A stretch of 64,000 bases of DNA from NCBI RefSeq assembly GCF_010548375.1, contig NZ_JAAGLY010000009.1, forward strand, positions 186,001-250,000. The letters are read 5' to 3'. The notes under the pieces are model-generated. The model had not been told where the DNA came from. It did not search any database and saw only the letters and a program-made list of their open reading frames with translations. Positions 1 to 8,074 of this stretch are shown here, piece after piece (within the stretch, counting starts at the first letter, position 1; every line of letters begins with the position of its first letter). The DNA comes from Streptomyces sp. SID13726. Its GTDB lineage: Bacteria > Actinomycetota > Actinomycetes > Streptomycetales > Streptomycetaceae. The position numbers and the translations under genes were made by a program.

Positions 1-759
1 GAGCAGCAGGTCGGGGCCGAGCAGCCCGAGCGAGTCGAGGAGCTGCACCGGCCGTTTCCCGTACCGCGTCTCCACGGTGGCGACCTCGGTGGCGTTCTCC
101 GCCGCGTGGATGTGCAGCAGCGCCCCGAACTCGCGTGCCAGGGCGGCGATCCCGGTCAGCTGGTCGGGGGAGAGGGTGTACGCGGAGTGCGCGAAGACGA
201 CGGGACGGCGGCCGTGCCGGGCCTCGCCGCGTGCCTCCAGGTCGCGCCGGGCCCACGCGAGCCGCTCCTCGTACGCCCGCCCGTCGGGCGGTTCCGGTAC
301 GTCCATGAAGGTGGGGCCGGAGTGCAGCCGCCAGCCCGCCTCCCGGGCCGCCTGCTCGGCCGCCTCGTGGAACCAGTACATGTCGAGCGCCGAGGTCACC
401 CCGGCCCGTACGCTCTCGGCGACCGCCAGCCGCACGGCCGCCGCCACGTTCTTCGGCGCCAACAGCTCGGCCTCGGCGGGCAGCACCCGCTCCAGGAACC
501 CCTGGAGGGTCACGTCGTCGGCGCGGCCCCGCAGCAGGGTCATCGCGAGGTGGGTGTGGGTGTTGATCAGCCCCGGCAGGATCAGACAGCCCGAGGCGTC
601 AATGGACTCTCCGGCTGTGAACCGAGTACACAGCTCTTCTGCCTGACCGACGGCCACTATCTCGCCCTCGTGAACAGCGACGGCACCGCTGTGAACCACG
701 GTTCCGGCCTCGTCGACCGTCAGGACGGCACCGCCGTGCACCAACAGGTCGATGTTCAC
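1..759 (-). CDS. Amidohydrolase, MTA/SAH/guanine-deaminase type (3' end outside window)
   Basis: This is the N-terminal 253 codons of a metal-dependent amidohydrolase that would deaminate a purine-like substrate. The frame begins at a GTG whose first bases overlap the stop of the upstream phosphorylase (GTGA at 756-759), so translation is probably coupled. The metal-binding HxH lies in PGLINTHTH (His68, His70), and a second histidine pair lies in LLHIHAAEN (about His215, His217). These features fit the MtaD/TrzN/AtzA subgroup. It is last in an operon with a nucleoside importer and a nucleoside phosphorylase and sits near mtnA, which favours 5'-methylthioadenosine or S-adenosylhomocysteine deamination. 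Guanine or another purine remains possible. The substrate is inferred. Confidence 0.85.
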   Translation of the reverse strand, partial: MNIDLLVHGGAVLTVDEAGTVVHSGAVAVHEGEIVAVGQAEELCTRFTAGESIDASGCLILPGLINTHTHLAMTLLRGRADDVTLQGFLERVLPAEAELLAPKNVAAAVRLAVAESVRAGVTSALDMYWFHEAAEQAAREAGWRLHSGPTFMDVPEPPDGRAYEERLAWARRDLEARGEARHGRRPVVFAHSAYTLSPDQLTGIAALAREFGALLHIHAAENATEVATVETRYGKRPVQLLDSLGLLGPDLLL

Positions 760-1532
760 AGGGCGTCCCCCTCGGCGAGCAGCCGCAGCGCCTCCAGGGA
801 GACCACCGCGCCCCGCTCGACACCGGCCGCCACGACGTCCCGGTGCGGGTCGTAGACGCTGGCGCCCTCGTCGTCCACCAGCTCGTCCGCGTTCGCCCCG
901 TCCACCACCAGCACGCCACCCGCGACCAGCCCCCGCAGCGAGGCGGTGACCAGCAGCGCGGACAGCTCCATCTCGATCGCCGCGAGCCCGGCACCGTCGT
1001 AGGAGAACAGCGGGAGGAGCCCTGGCTGGAAGGCGGCCCGGGTCCAGACGATGCCCCGGTGGTGCGGTGCCCCGGTCTCGTGGGCCGCCCGCTGGAGCGC
1101 CAGGACCGCCTCGGGTGCCGAGACCGCCGGGTACTCGGGCGGCAGCAGCTGCTGGGTCACCCCGTCGTCCCGTACGGCCGCCTCGGCGATGACGAGATCG
1201 CCGTCGCCGATCCCGGGCTTCATCGCGCCCGCCGTACCGAACCGCAGGAGCGTGCGGACCCCCGCGTCCGCCAGCTCCTGGAACAGCAGGATCGCGCCCG
1301 GACCGCCCACGCCGTGCGAGGCGACGACGACCGGCACGCCCTTCCAACTCCCGCTGAACACCCGGTACTCGCGGTGGTACGACACCTCCACGGCACCGTC
1401 GAGCAGGGCGGCGACGGCGCCAGCGCGGGCCGGGTCGCCTACGACGACGGCGTGCTCCGGAAGGCCGGTGCGCGGTATGCGGGTGACGGGGAGGAGGTCT
1501 GGCTGGTCCTGGCTGGGCTGATCCTGGCTCAT
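756..1532 (-). CDS. Nucleoside phosphorylase, uridine-phosphorylase-like (NP-I family)
   Basis: The product is 258 residues, the usual size for hexameric NP-I phosphorylases, which split a nucleoside with phosphate into base and (deoxy)ribose-1-phosphate. Phosphate-site motifs are visible: GDPARA near the N-terminus, YHREYRVF, and LLRFGTAGAM. A ribose-site IEMELSAL replaces the more usual EMES(A). The chosen start is the ATG at 1532, which overlaps the permease stop as ATGA; the frame stays open far upstream but that part lacks family similarity. Between importer and deaminase genes, and close to mtnA, it could be a methylthioinosine phosphorylase yielding methylthioribose-1-phosphate. Uridine or inosine phosphorylase is the conservative call. 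Confidence 0.88.
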   Translation of the reverse strand: MSQDQPSQDQPDLLPVTRIPRTGLPEHAVVVGDPARAGAVAALLDGAVEVSYHREYRVFSGSWKGVPVVVASHGVGGPGAILLFQELADAGVRTLLRFGTAGAMKPGIGDGDLVIAEAAVRDDGVTQQLLPPEYPAVSAPEAVLALQRAAHETGAPHHRGIVWTRAAFQPGLLPLFSYDGAGLAAIEMELSALLVTASLRGLVAGGVLVVDGANADELVDDEGASVYDPHRDVVAAGVERGAVVSLEALRLLAEGDAL

Positions 1533-2401
1533 GAGGCGGCTCCGGACGGAGAAGGGGTACGGCGACGGCGGCGGGCCGTCGTGAGGAAGAGGGCGCCCAG
1601 CGTGACGACATAGGGCGCGGCGTCGGTCGCCTGCTGGGGCAGACCGAGGCCCTGGAGACGGAAGCCGGCCGCCTCGGCGAGGCCGAAGAGCAGCGCGGCG
1701 AGCAGGACGCCGACCGGGGCGGCACGGCCGAGCATGACCGCGACGACGGCGATCCAGCCACGGCCCGCCGTCATGTTCTCGGTGAACAAGGTGACGTTGC
1801 CGAGGGCGAGTTGGGCCCCGGCGAGCCCGCACAGGACTCCGGAGACCAGGATGGCCGCGTACTTGTACTTGGCCGGGCTCACCCCGAGCGTGGCCGCCGC
1901 GTCCGGTGCCTCGCCGACCCCGCGCAGCCGGAGCCCCCACACGTGCCGCGACAGCATCACCGCGGCCACGGCGACCGCCGCCCACGACAGATACGTGAGC
2001 GGGGTGAAGCCACCGACCAGAGGCAGCCCGGCCAGTGACGGATCGTCGAAAGTGCCCTGCACACCGAAGACCGTACGCAGGAGGAAGCCCGTCAGTCCGA
2101 CGGCCAGGAGATTCATGGCCACGCCCAGAACCACCGCGTCCCCGCGCAGAGTTACCGTGCCGACGGCCAGGATCAGCGAGTACGCGGCCGCCGCGAGGGC
2201 CGCCGCCAGCACGCCGAGCCAGGCGCTGCCGGTGAACCAGCTGGTCGCGACCGACGTGAAACAGCCCATCAGCATCATGCCTTCGAGGCCGATGTTGAAC
2301 ACGCCCGCCCGTTCGCAGATCGCGCCGCCGAGCGCGGCCAGCAGGATCGGGGTCAGCGCACGCAGCGCCGACATCAGCAGATCGGAGTCGAAGAACATCA
2401 C
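1529..2401 (-). CDS. ABC transporter permease, nucleoside (BMP/Nup) type, subunit 2
   Basis: This 290-residue polytopic membrane protein belongs to the branched-chain/ribose permease superfamily (BPD_transp_2). It shows the family element ERAGVFNIGLEGMML at about residues 30-44 and hydrophobic segments throughout. It matches the NupQ/YufQ half of purine-nucleoside importers. ATGA overlaps join it to the preceding permease (2398-2401) and the following phosphorylase (1529-1532). It would form a heterodimeric channel with the neighbouring permease and be fed by the BMP lipoprotein. Confidence 0.92.
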   Translation of the reverse strand: MMFFDSDLLMSALRALTPILLAALGGAICERAGVFNIGLEGMMLMGCFTSVATSWFTGSAWLGVLAAALAAAAYSLILAVGTVTLRGDAVVLGVAMNLLAVGLTGFLLRTVFGVQGTFDDPSLAGLPLVGGFTPLTYLSWAAVAVAAVMLSRHVWGLRLRGVGEAPDAAATLGVSPAKYKYAAILVSGVLCGLAGAQLALGNVTLFTENMTAGRGWIAVVAVMLGRAAPVGVLLAALLFGLAEAAGFRLQGLGLPQQATDAAPYVVTLGALFLTTARRRRRTPSPSGAAS

Positions 2402-3441
2402 ACCGCCTCCTTACGGCGGTTGAACCAGCGGCCGGGGAGACGCAGCCGGGCTGCGAGGAACACGATCACGATCGCCTGGAGCACCTGCGTCAGCTCGCGC
2501 GGTACCTCGGTCGTGCGCTCCATCGCGAGTCCGCCGACCTGGAGGACCGCGAAGAAGAACGCCGAGATCACCGTGCCGAGCGGGGCCGCCGTCGCCAGCA
2601 GCGCGGCCGTGAGCCCCGTCCAGGTGTAGCCGGGTGCCGTGAGCGAGCCGTCCACGAAGCGGTACGGGAAGCTCAACACCCCGATCGCGCCCACGAGTCC
2701 GGCGAGCGCACCCGAGATCGACATCAACTTCAGCGTCAGGCCCCGGCGTTCGACACCGGCGTACGCGGAGAAGCGCGCGTTGAGACCCGTCATGCGGATC
2801 TCGTACCCGAAGGCGGTGCGCCGGTCCGTGAACCAGTAGGCGGCCGCCGCGAGGACGACGAGGAGGAGGCCGACCGTGACCGTGGAGTCGCCGAACTCGT
2901 GAAGTGCCACCCCCTCGGGCATGGCCCGGGTCTGCGGCAGGCTGGAGCCGGGCTCCTTGAGCGGGTAGCGGGCCAGGTAGGAGGCCAGCGAGACCGCCGG
3001 GTAGCTGAGCAGCAGGCTGCTGACCAGGAGCGGGACGCCCAGGTGGTTCTCGCACAGGGCGGCCAGGGCGGCGTACACGGCTCCCGCCGCCATGCCGGCG
3101 ACCAGGGCGAGGACGACGGTGAGGGGCGCGGGCAGCGGCGAGTACAGGCCGGTGACGGCGGCGGTGATCCCGCCGAGCACCATCTGCCCGTCGCCGCCGA
3201 GGTTGATCAGCCCGGCGCGCAGCGGGATCGCCAGCGCGAGCGCCATGCCGAGCACGCTCGTGCCCGTGGACAGCGTGGAGCCGATGCCGTCGGCGCCCAA
3301 CGAGCCGGTGAGGACCGCCTGGTAGGCCGTGATCGGGTCCGCGCCGGTGCCGACGAGGAAGAGCGCGCCGATGACGACGCCCGCGAGCACGGAGAAGGTG
3401 ATGGGGGAGCGCAGGGCTCCGGCTATTCGTTCGAGTCTCAT
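2398..3441 (-). CDS. ABC transporter permease, nucleoside (BMP/Nup) type, subunit 1
   Basis: The product is 347 residues with about ten hydrophobic segments and the family signature PLRAGLINLGGDGQMVLGG at about residues 74-92. It resembles NupP/YufP, the larger permease subunit of nucleoside importers. The start ATG lies one base after the stop of the ATPase gene, and the stop overlaps the next permease by four bases, so the operon is translationally tight. The substrate is inferred from neighbours; see the BMP lipoprotein. Confidence 0.92.
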   Translation of the reverse strand: MRLERIAGALRSPITFSVLAGVVIGALFLVGTGADPITAYQAVLTGSLGADGIGSTLSTGTSVLGMALALAIPLRAGLINLGGDGQMVLGGITAAVTGLYSPLPAPLTVVLALVAGMAAGAVYAALAALCENHLGVPLLVSSLLLSYPAVSLASYLARYPLKEPGSSLPQTRAMPEGVALHEFGDSTVTVGLLLVVLAAAAYWFTDRRTAFGYEIRMTGLNARFSAYAGVERRGLTLKLMSISGALAGLVGAIGVLSFPYRFVDGSLTAPGYTWTGLTAALLATAAPLGTVISAFFFAVLQVGGLAMERTTEVPRELTQVLQAIVIVFLAARLRLPGRWFNRRKEAV

Positions 3442-3442
3442 G

Positions 3443-4984
3443 TCAGTCGGCGGCTTCCACTCGCTCGCTCGTGCCGCCCGCCATCGCGAGCCCCAACGTC
3501 CGTTCGTCCGCTGCGGACTTGTCGTAGGCCGCCGTGATCCGGCCCTCGTACATCACGAGGACCCGGTCCGCGAGCCCACGGATCTCGCTGAGTTCGGCCG
3601 AGACGAGGAGGACGGCGTGACCGGCGTCGCGGTAGGCGATCAGCTGGTCGTGGATGTTCTGGATCGCGCCGATGTCGACGCCGCGCGTGGGCTGCTCGAC
3701 GAGCAACAGCGGGGCGTCATGGGCGAGTTCGCGGCCGATCAGCAGCTTCTGGAGGTTGCCGCCGGAGAGTGCGGAGGCCCGGGTGTCCGGGGTGGGCGCC
3801 TTGATGCCGAAGCGCTCGATCAGCCGCCGCGCGTGTGCCCGGACGGACGCCGGCGGCAGCAGGCCGCGGTGCGACAGGGACGTCCGGTGGTGTCCCATCG
3901 CGAGGTTGTCCGCCACGGACGCGGCAGGGGCCGTACCGACCGCGTGCCGGTCCTCGGGGACGTACGCCAGGCCCTTGAGACGGCGTTCGGTGGCCGAGGC
4001 GTGGGTGATGTCGTCGCCCTTGAGGGCCACACGGCCGGACGTCACCGGCCGGAGCCCGGCCAGCGCCTCGACCAGCTCGCTCTGTCCGTTGCCCGCGACG
4101 CCCGCGATGCCGACGATCTCGCCCGCGCGGACGGTGAGTTGGGCCTCGTGCACCCCGGGAGTCGCGAGACCGGACACCTCCAGCACCACGTCAGCCGGTG
4201 TCCCCGGCGCGTGGATGCGGTCCAGTTCGACCGCGCGGCCGGTCATCGCGGCGGCGATCTCGTCGGCCGAGGTCTCGGCGGTGACCAGGCGGGCCACGAC
4301 CCGGCCGTCCCGCAGAACGGTGACGTTGTCGCTGCCCTCCAGCACCTCGCGCAGCTTGTGCGTGACGAGGATCACCGTACGGCCCTCCGCCGCCAGCGAC
4401 TTGAGCACGGCGAAGAGGGCGTCGGCCTCGGAGGGCGTGAGCACCGCCGTCGGCTCGTCGAGGATCAGCGTGCGGGCACCGCGGTGCAGCAGCTTCAGGA
4501 TCTCGACGCGCTGACGCAGGCCGACCGGCAGCTCGCCGACCCGGGCGTCCGGGTCCACCGCCAGGCCGTGCTCCTCGGCCAGCTCGCGCACCCGGAGGCG
4601 GGCCGCGGCCCGGTCCAGCAGGCCGAAGCGGCGCGGCTCGGCGGCGTAGACGACGTTCTCGGCGACCGTCAGCGAGTCGAACAGCTTGAAGCTCTGGTGG
4701 ACCATGCCGAGCCCGGCGGCCATCGCGTCGGACGGGCTGCCGAAGGTGACGTCCCGCCCCTCGATACGGATCGTCCCGGCATCCGGGCGCTCCATGCCGT
4801 ACAGGACCGACATGAGCGTGGACTTGCCCGCGCCGTTCTCGCCCATCAGCGCGTGGATCTCACCGCGGCGGACGGTCAGGTCGACGGAGTCGTTGGCGAG
4901 CGTGCCGGGGAACCGCTTGGTGATTCCCCGGAGCTCGACCGCGACGTCCGCGCTGTCCCGAGGTTCAGCTCGCGGCGGGGTCAT
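3443..4984 (-). CDS. ABC transporter ATP-binding protein, nucleoside (BMP/Nup) type
   Basis: This 513-residue protein is a tandem ATPase with two nucleotide-binding domains, as in RbsA and NupO. The first domain has Walker A GENGAGKST, and the D-loop region TLILDEPTAVLTP. The second has the degenerate P-loop GVAGNGQSE and signature SGGNLQKLLIGREL, which is typical of sugar and nucleoside uptake systems of this class. It energises import through the two permeases downstream. Its start overlaps the 3' end of the BMP lipoprotein gene by 20 bases in another frame, which suggests coupled expression. Confidence 0.94.
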   Translation of the reverse strand: MTPPRAEPRDSADVAVELRGITKRFPGTLANDSVDLTVRRGEIHALMGENGAGKSTLMSVLYGMERPDAGTIRIEGRDVTFGSPSDAMAAGLGMVHQSFKLFDSLTVAENVVYAAEPRRFGLLDRAAARLRVRELAEEHGLAVDPDARVGELPVGLRQRVEILKLLHRGARTLILDEPTAVLTPSEADALFAVLKSLAAEGRTVILVTHKLREVLEGSDNVTVLRDGRVVARLVTAETSADEIAAAMTGRAVELDRIHAPGTPADVVLEVSGLATPGVHEAQLTVRAGEIVGIAGVAGNGQSELVEALAGLRPVTSGRVALKGDDITHASATERRLKGLAYVPEDRHAVGTAPAASVADNLAMGHHRTSLSHRGLLPPASVRAHARRLIERFGIKAPTPDTRASALSGGNLQKLLIGRELAHDAPLLLVEQPTRGVDIGAIQNIHDQLIAYRDAGHAVLLVSAELSEIRGLADRVLVMYEGRITAAYDKSAADERTLGLAMAGGTSERVEAAD

Positions 4985-6020
4985 CGACCGTCAGCTTCCC
5001 GGCGACGATCTGGTCGCGCAGTTCCTTGACCTTCGTCAGGACGTCCTTGTGGTCGGCGATCACGCACTTCGACGAGTCGACGCCGGCCTCCAGGCCGGTC
5101 AGGCTGATGCCGCCCTCCTTGAGGCCGTACGACACCGTCGTGCCCGTCGTGCCGGACAGCACCGACTCGACGCCCTTCTCCACGGCGATGTCCGTGCGCT
5201 TGATCACGTTGTCGACGACCGTGCCGGGCGCCGAGGGGCACTGGTTGACGTCGACGCCGTACGCGAACGCGCCCTTGGCCTTCGCGGCCTCGAAGACGCC
5301 GTAGTTGCCGGCCGCCGCGGCCGCCATGATCTGGTCGTAGCCCTTGGCCAGCAGGGTGTTCGCCTGCTCCTTGGCGCGCGCCGAGTCGTCGAAGGGGGAC
5401 TGGCCGCCGACGAACCGCGTGGAGGTCTGCGTCTTGGCGGCGACCTTCTTGGCACCGGCCGCGAACGGGTCGCTGTAGCGGCGGAACTGGGGCGTGTCGA
5501 GGACGTCGACCGCGCCGACCTTGCCGGACTTGGACAGCAGGCCCGCCTCGGCGCCGGCGAGGTAGACACCCTCGTGCTCGCGGAAGACCGCGCAGCTGAC
5601 GTTCTGATACGTCTTCGTGGTGCAGGCGTCGATGATCAGGAACTGCTGCTTCGGGTTCTTCTGCGCCTGCTGGGCGACGAGGTCGGCGAACTCGAAGCCG
5701 ACCAGCACGATGACGTCCGGCTTGGCGTCCACCGCGGCCTGCACGTTCTGCTGCTGGGACGCGGTGTCCGTGGACTCGTAGACCTTCTGCGTGCCGTCGT
5801 GCTGCTTCGCCGCGTCCTTGATCCCGGTGACGGCGAGCTTCAGGAACTCGTTCTGGCCCACGGCGTCCGGGGTGACCAGGGTGAACGACTTGCCGCTGCC
5901 GCCGCTCGCGGAGTCGGAGGCGGTGTCGTTCTTGGCGGCGGCGTTGCAGGCGGTGGCCGCGGTGACCAGGAGTGCGGTGGCGGCGGCGACTTGGAGCGTA
6001 CGGCGGTTTCTGCGGGACAT
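4965..6020 (-). CDS. BMP-family nucleoside-binding lipoprotein
   Basis: This 351-residue exported receptor of the basic membrane protein (BMP/PnrA) family binds purine nucleosides in characterised members. The signal peptide starts MSRRNRRTLQ, with a lipobox ending at Cys25 (AATAC), followed by a Ser/Gly/Asp linker. I chose the ATG at 6020 because GGAAGG lies 7-13 bases upstream; the frame is open further up but there includes the separate leader ORF region. It is the first structural gene of the importer-phosphorylase-deaminase operon and follows a cysteine-containing leader ORF (6106-6171) and a hairpin. That suggests the imported nucleoside contains sulfur, such as MTA; this is inference. 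Confidence 0.92.
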   Translation of the reverse strand: MSRRNRRTLQVAAATALLVTAATACNAAAKNDTASDSASGGSGKSFTLVTPDAVGQNEFLKLAVTGIKDAAKQHDGTQKVYESTDTASQQQNVQAAVDAKPDVIVLVGFEFADLVAQQAQKNPKQQFLIIDACTTKTYQNVSCAVFREHEGVYLAGAEAGLLSKSGKVGAVDVLDTPQFRRYSDPFAAGAKKVAAKTQTSTRFVGGQSPFDDSARAKEQANTLLAKGYDQIMAAAAAGNYGVFEAAKAKGAFAYGVDVNQCPSAPGTVVDNVIKRTDIAVEKGVESVLSGTTGTTVSYGLKEGGISLTGLEAGVDSSKCVIADHKDVLTKVKELRDQIVAGKLTVDDPAAS

Positions 6021-6046
6021 CGGGGACCTTCCGGGATACGGCAGTG

Positions 6047-6066
6047 CGCGCTCCGACGGGAGCGCG
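6047..6066 (-). other. Hairpin between leader ORF and BMP lipoprotein gene
   Basis: An 8-base perfect stem (CGCGCTCC pairing with GGAGCGCG) with loop GACG lies about 26 bases before the BMP start codon and 40 bases after the leader stop. Its position suits an attenuation or translational-control element. No U-run follows, so it is not a standard intrinsic terminator. Confidence 0.4.
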
Positions 6067-6105
6067 TGAGGGTGGGCGGGAGCGCCGTGGGGGGAGAGGG
6101 ACGGG

Positions 6106-6171
6106 TCAGCGTCGACAGCCGTCGCCCGCACACCGACCGAAGTCGAGGAAACGGCGCTTGGTCAGCAGCAC
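6106..6171 (-). CDS. Putative cysteine-containing leader peptide (21 aa)
   Basis: A GTG-initiated frame of 21 codons is preceded by a strong GGAGGAAG ribosome site five to six bases away. The peptide contains TKRRFLDFGR and ends in GDGCRR, with cysteines at positions 14 and 19. This matches the pattern (Arg-Arg, a hydrophobic-Asp pair, Arg, then Cys-Arg at the end) of the short leader peptides annotated upstream of sulfur-related genes in Streptomyces. It lies 85 bases upstream of the BMP importer operon in the same direction. I infer that ribosome progress through the Cys codons senses cysteine supply; this has not been shown here. Confidence 0.75.
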   Translation of the reverse strand: MLLTKRRFLDFGRCAGDGCRR

Positions 6172-6276
6172 GGGCTTCCTCCTTCGTCTCGGTCTGCGGA
6201 CTGGTTGGTGGACAGTACCACCCGGTTCCAGACACCCGCTCGAATGTCTCGAACTATGGTTCTCCCAGGTCATGTA

Positions 6277-6294
6277 CGGTGGCAAACACCACCG
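6277..6294. promoter_or_regulatory. Inverted repeat in the leader/mtnA divergent spacer
   Basis: Arms CGGTGG and CCACCG flank CAAACA. The repeat lies 22 bases before the mtnA start and overlaps a possible -10 (TACGGT, 6275-6280). It could be an operator for mtnA or only a chance hairpin. Confidence 0.3.
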
Positions 6295-6315
6295 GAACAT
6301 CAGGAGTGTCCCGAA

Positions 6316-7347
6316 ATGTCCCAGGAATTGCGTGCCGTCGACTGGACCGGAGACGGCCTCGCCCTCATCGACCAGACGCTGCTGCCGCACCGCACCGAGA
6401 CGATGGCTGTCCGCGATGTGGACACCCTGGTCGACGCGATCCAGCGCCTCGTGGTGCGCGGCGCGCCCGCGATCGGGGCGGCGGGCGGATACGGCGTGGC
6501 ACTGGCTCTCGTACAGGGCGAGCGGGAGGGCTGGTCGGAGACCGAGGTGCGGGCGGCCGTCGCCCGCGTCCGGGAGGCCCGGCCCACCGCCGTCAACCTC
6601 ATGGTGTGCGTGGACCGCGTGATGACCCGCTTCGGCGAAGGGCTCGACGCGGTGCTGGAAGAGGCCGCCACCGTCCAGCGCGAGGACGTCTCGGCGAACC
6701 GGGCGATGGGCGCCTTCGGTGCTGATTGGCTGCTCGAAAAGGTGGGCGCCGACCGGCCGTTGAGGATTCTGACGCACTGCAACACCGGCGCCCTCGCGAC
6801 GGCCGGGTGGGGCACGGCCCTCGGTGTCATCCGTGAACTCCACGCGCGCGGACGCCTGGAGGTCGTCTACGCCGACGAGACGCGTCCCCTGCTCCAGGGA
6901 TCCCGGCTCACCGCCTGGGAGTTGGTCCAGGAGGGCATCCCGCACTACGTCCAGGCCGACGGGGCGGCGGCGGGCACGATCCTGCGCGGCGAGGTCGACG
7001 CGGCGATCGTCGGCGCGGACCGCATCGCGGCCAACGGCGACACGGCGAACAAGGTCGGCACCGTGGGCGTCGCCCTCGCCTGCGCCGACGCCGGCATCCC
7101 CTTCCTGGTGGCGGCGCCCACGACCACGGTGGACCTCTCCACCGCGACCGGCGACGACATCCACATCGAACTCCGCGGTGAGGCCGAGGTGTTGGAGTGG
7201 GCCGGTGTCCGCACGGCTCCGGCGGAGTCCCGCGGCCACAACCCGGCGTTCGACGTGACACCGGGGCGGCTGGTGACCGGGCTGGTGACCGAGCGGGGTG
7301 TGCTGGAGGTCTCGGCGGGCGAACTGCCGGGCGACCGGCTGAAGTAG
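6316..7347 (+). CDS. mtnA: S-methyl-5-thioribose-1-phosphate isomerase
   Basis: MtnA converts methylthioribose-1-phosphate to methylthioribulose-1-phosphate in the cytoplasmic methionine salvage pathway. The 343-residue product has the expected length. Motifs include RGAPAIGAAGGYG near residue 50, the active-site cysteine region THCNTGALATAGWGTALG, and the catalytic-aspartate region IVGADRIAANGDTANKVGT. I chose ATG 6316 because AGGAG is 10 bases upstream; an in-frame extension to 6205 would run through the promoter region. It is divergent from the nucleoside-importer operon and convergent with mtnB, so it forms a single-gene unit. Confidence 0.96.
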   Translation: MSQELRAVDWTGDGLALIDQTLLPHRTETMAVRDVDTLVDAIQRLVVRGAPAIGAAGGYGVALALVQGEREGWSETEVRAAVARVREARPTAVNLMVCVDRVMTRFGEGLDAVLEEAATVQREDVSANRAMGAFGADWLLEKVGADRPLRILTHCNTGALATAGWGTALGVIRELHARGRLEVVYADETRPLLQGSRLTAWELVQEGIPHYVQADGAAAGTILRGEVDAAIVGADRIAANGDTANKVGTVGVALACADAGIPFLVAAPTTTVDLSTATGDDIHIELRGEAEVLEWAGVRTAPAESRGHNPAFDVTPGRLVTGLVTERGVLEVSAGELPGDRLK

Positions 7348-7390
7348 GCGCACAGGAACTTGCTGGAGCAGGCGCACTTGAACCTGCCGA

Positions 7391-7424
7391 AGCAGGCGCC
7401 CATGAAAAGCAGGCGCCCATGAAA
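7391..7424. repeat. Two perfect 17-base tandem repeats downstream of mtnA
   Basis: The unit AGCAGGCGCCCATGAAA occurs at 7391-7407 and again at 7408-7424. A diverged relative (GAGCAGGCGCACTTGAA) lies just upstream. The array directly abuts the terminator hairpin. Confidence 0.85.
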
Positions 7425-7457
7425 AGAGGGGATCCCCTGTCCCGGGGATCCCCTCTT
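7424..7457. terminator. Bidirectional terminator between mtnA and mtnB
   Basis: A perfect 14-base stem (AAGAGGGGATCCCC with GGGGATCCCCTCTT) and loop TGTCCC lies between two convergent stop codons. The AA...TT ends give short U-runs on both strands. Confidence 0.88.
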
Positions 7458-7465
7458 CCGCTGTC

Positions 7466-8074
7466 TCAGCGGCCCGCGAGCTCCAACTCCAGCAGCCACT
7501 CCACCACTTCGGTGTGATGCCGGGCCTGCCGCGGATCGGCGCCCCACACATAGAGCCCGTGCCCGGCGACGACCACGGCCGGCATCCCGGGGTTCCGCGC
7601 CTCCTCCAGCCGATCGCCCAGCACCTTCATGTCCTGGCTGTTGGCGATGACCGGCAGCGTCACCTCGACGTCGTGCGCGGGCTGGCCGACACCCTTGAGC
7701 ATCTCCACGTCGCTGAAGACGATCCCGCCCGGCTCCCGCTTGCCCATGGCCACCGAGGCGACGGTGTGCACGTGGACCACGGCACCGGCCCCGGTGAGCG
7801 CGGCCACGCGCGCGTGCAGCTCGGCCTCGGCGGACGGCTTTCCGCCCCGCACGGCCGCGCCCTGTCCGTCGACCAACACCACGTCCGCGGGCGTCAGTTC
7901 ACCCTTGTCGTGGCCGCTGGCGGTGACGGCGAGCAGCAGCGGCTCACGCGAGAGCACCACGGAGAGGTTCCCCGAGGTGCCCCGCATCCAGCCGAAGGAG
8001 GCGAAGCGGGCGGACTCGGCGGCGAGGACCGCCCCCGCCTCTTCCAGGTCGAGTGCGCTGATGTCGGCGGTCAC
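7466..8074 (-). CDS. mtnB: Methylthioribulose-1-phosphate dehydratase
   Basis: MtnB dehydrates methylthioribulose-1-phosphate to the diketo phosphate. The product is a 202-residue class II aldolase-fold protein. GTSGNLS occurs at about residues 34-40, TASGHDKGELTP follows, and zinc-ligand histidines are seen in VVHVHT and in VVAGHGLYVWG. The GTG start overlaps the mtnC stop as GTGA (8071-8074). It is the last gene of the mtnDCB operon and ends at the terminator shared with mtnA. Confidence 0.95.
   Translation of the reverse strand: MTADISALDLEEAGAVLAAESARFASFGWMRGTSGNLSVVLSREPLLLAVTASGHDKGELTPADVVLVDGQGAAVRGGKPSAEAELHARVAALTGAGAVVHVHTVASVAMGKREPGGIVFSDVEMLKGVGQPAHDVEVTLPVIANSQDMKVLGDRLEEARNPGMPAVVVAGHGLYVWGADPRQARHHTEVVEWLLELELAGR

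Noticed and set aside
6205..6315. N-terminal extension of mtnA
   Set aside because: It would be translated through the likely promoter and lacks family similarity; ATG 6316 has AGGAG at proper spacing.
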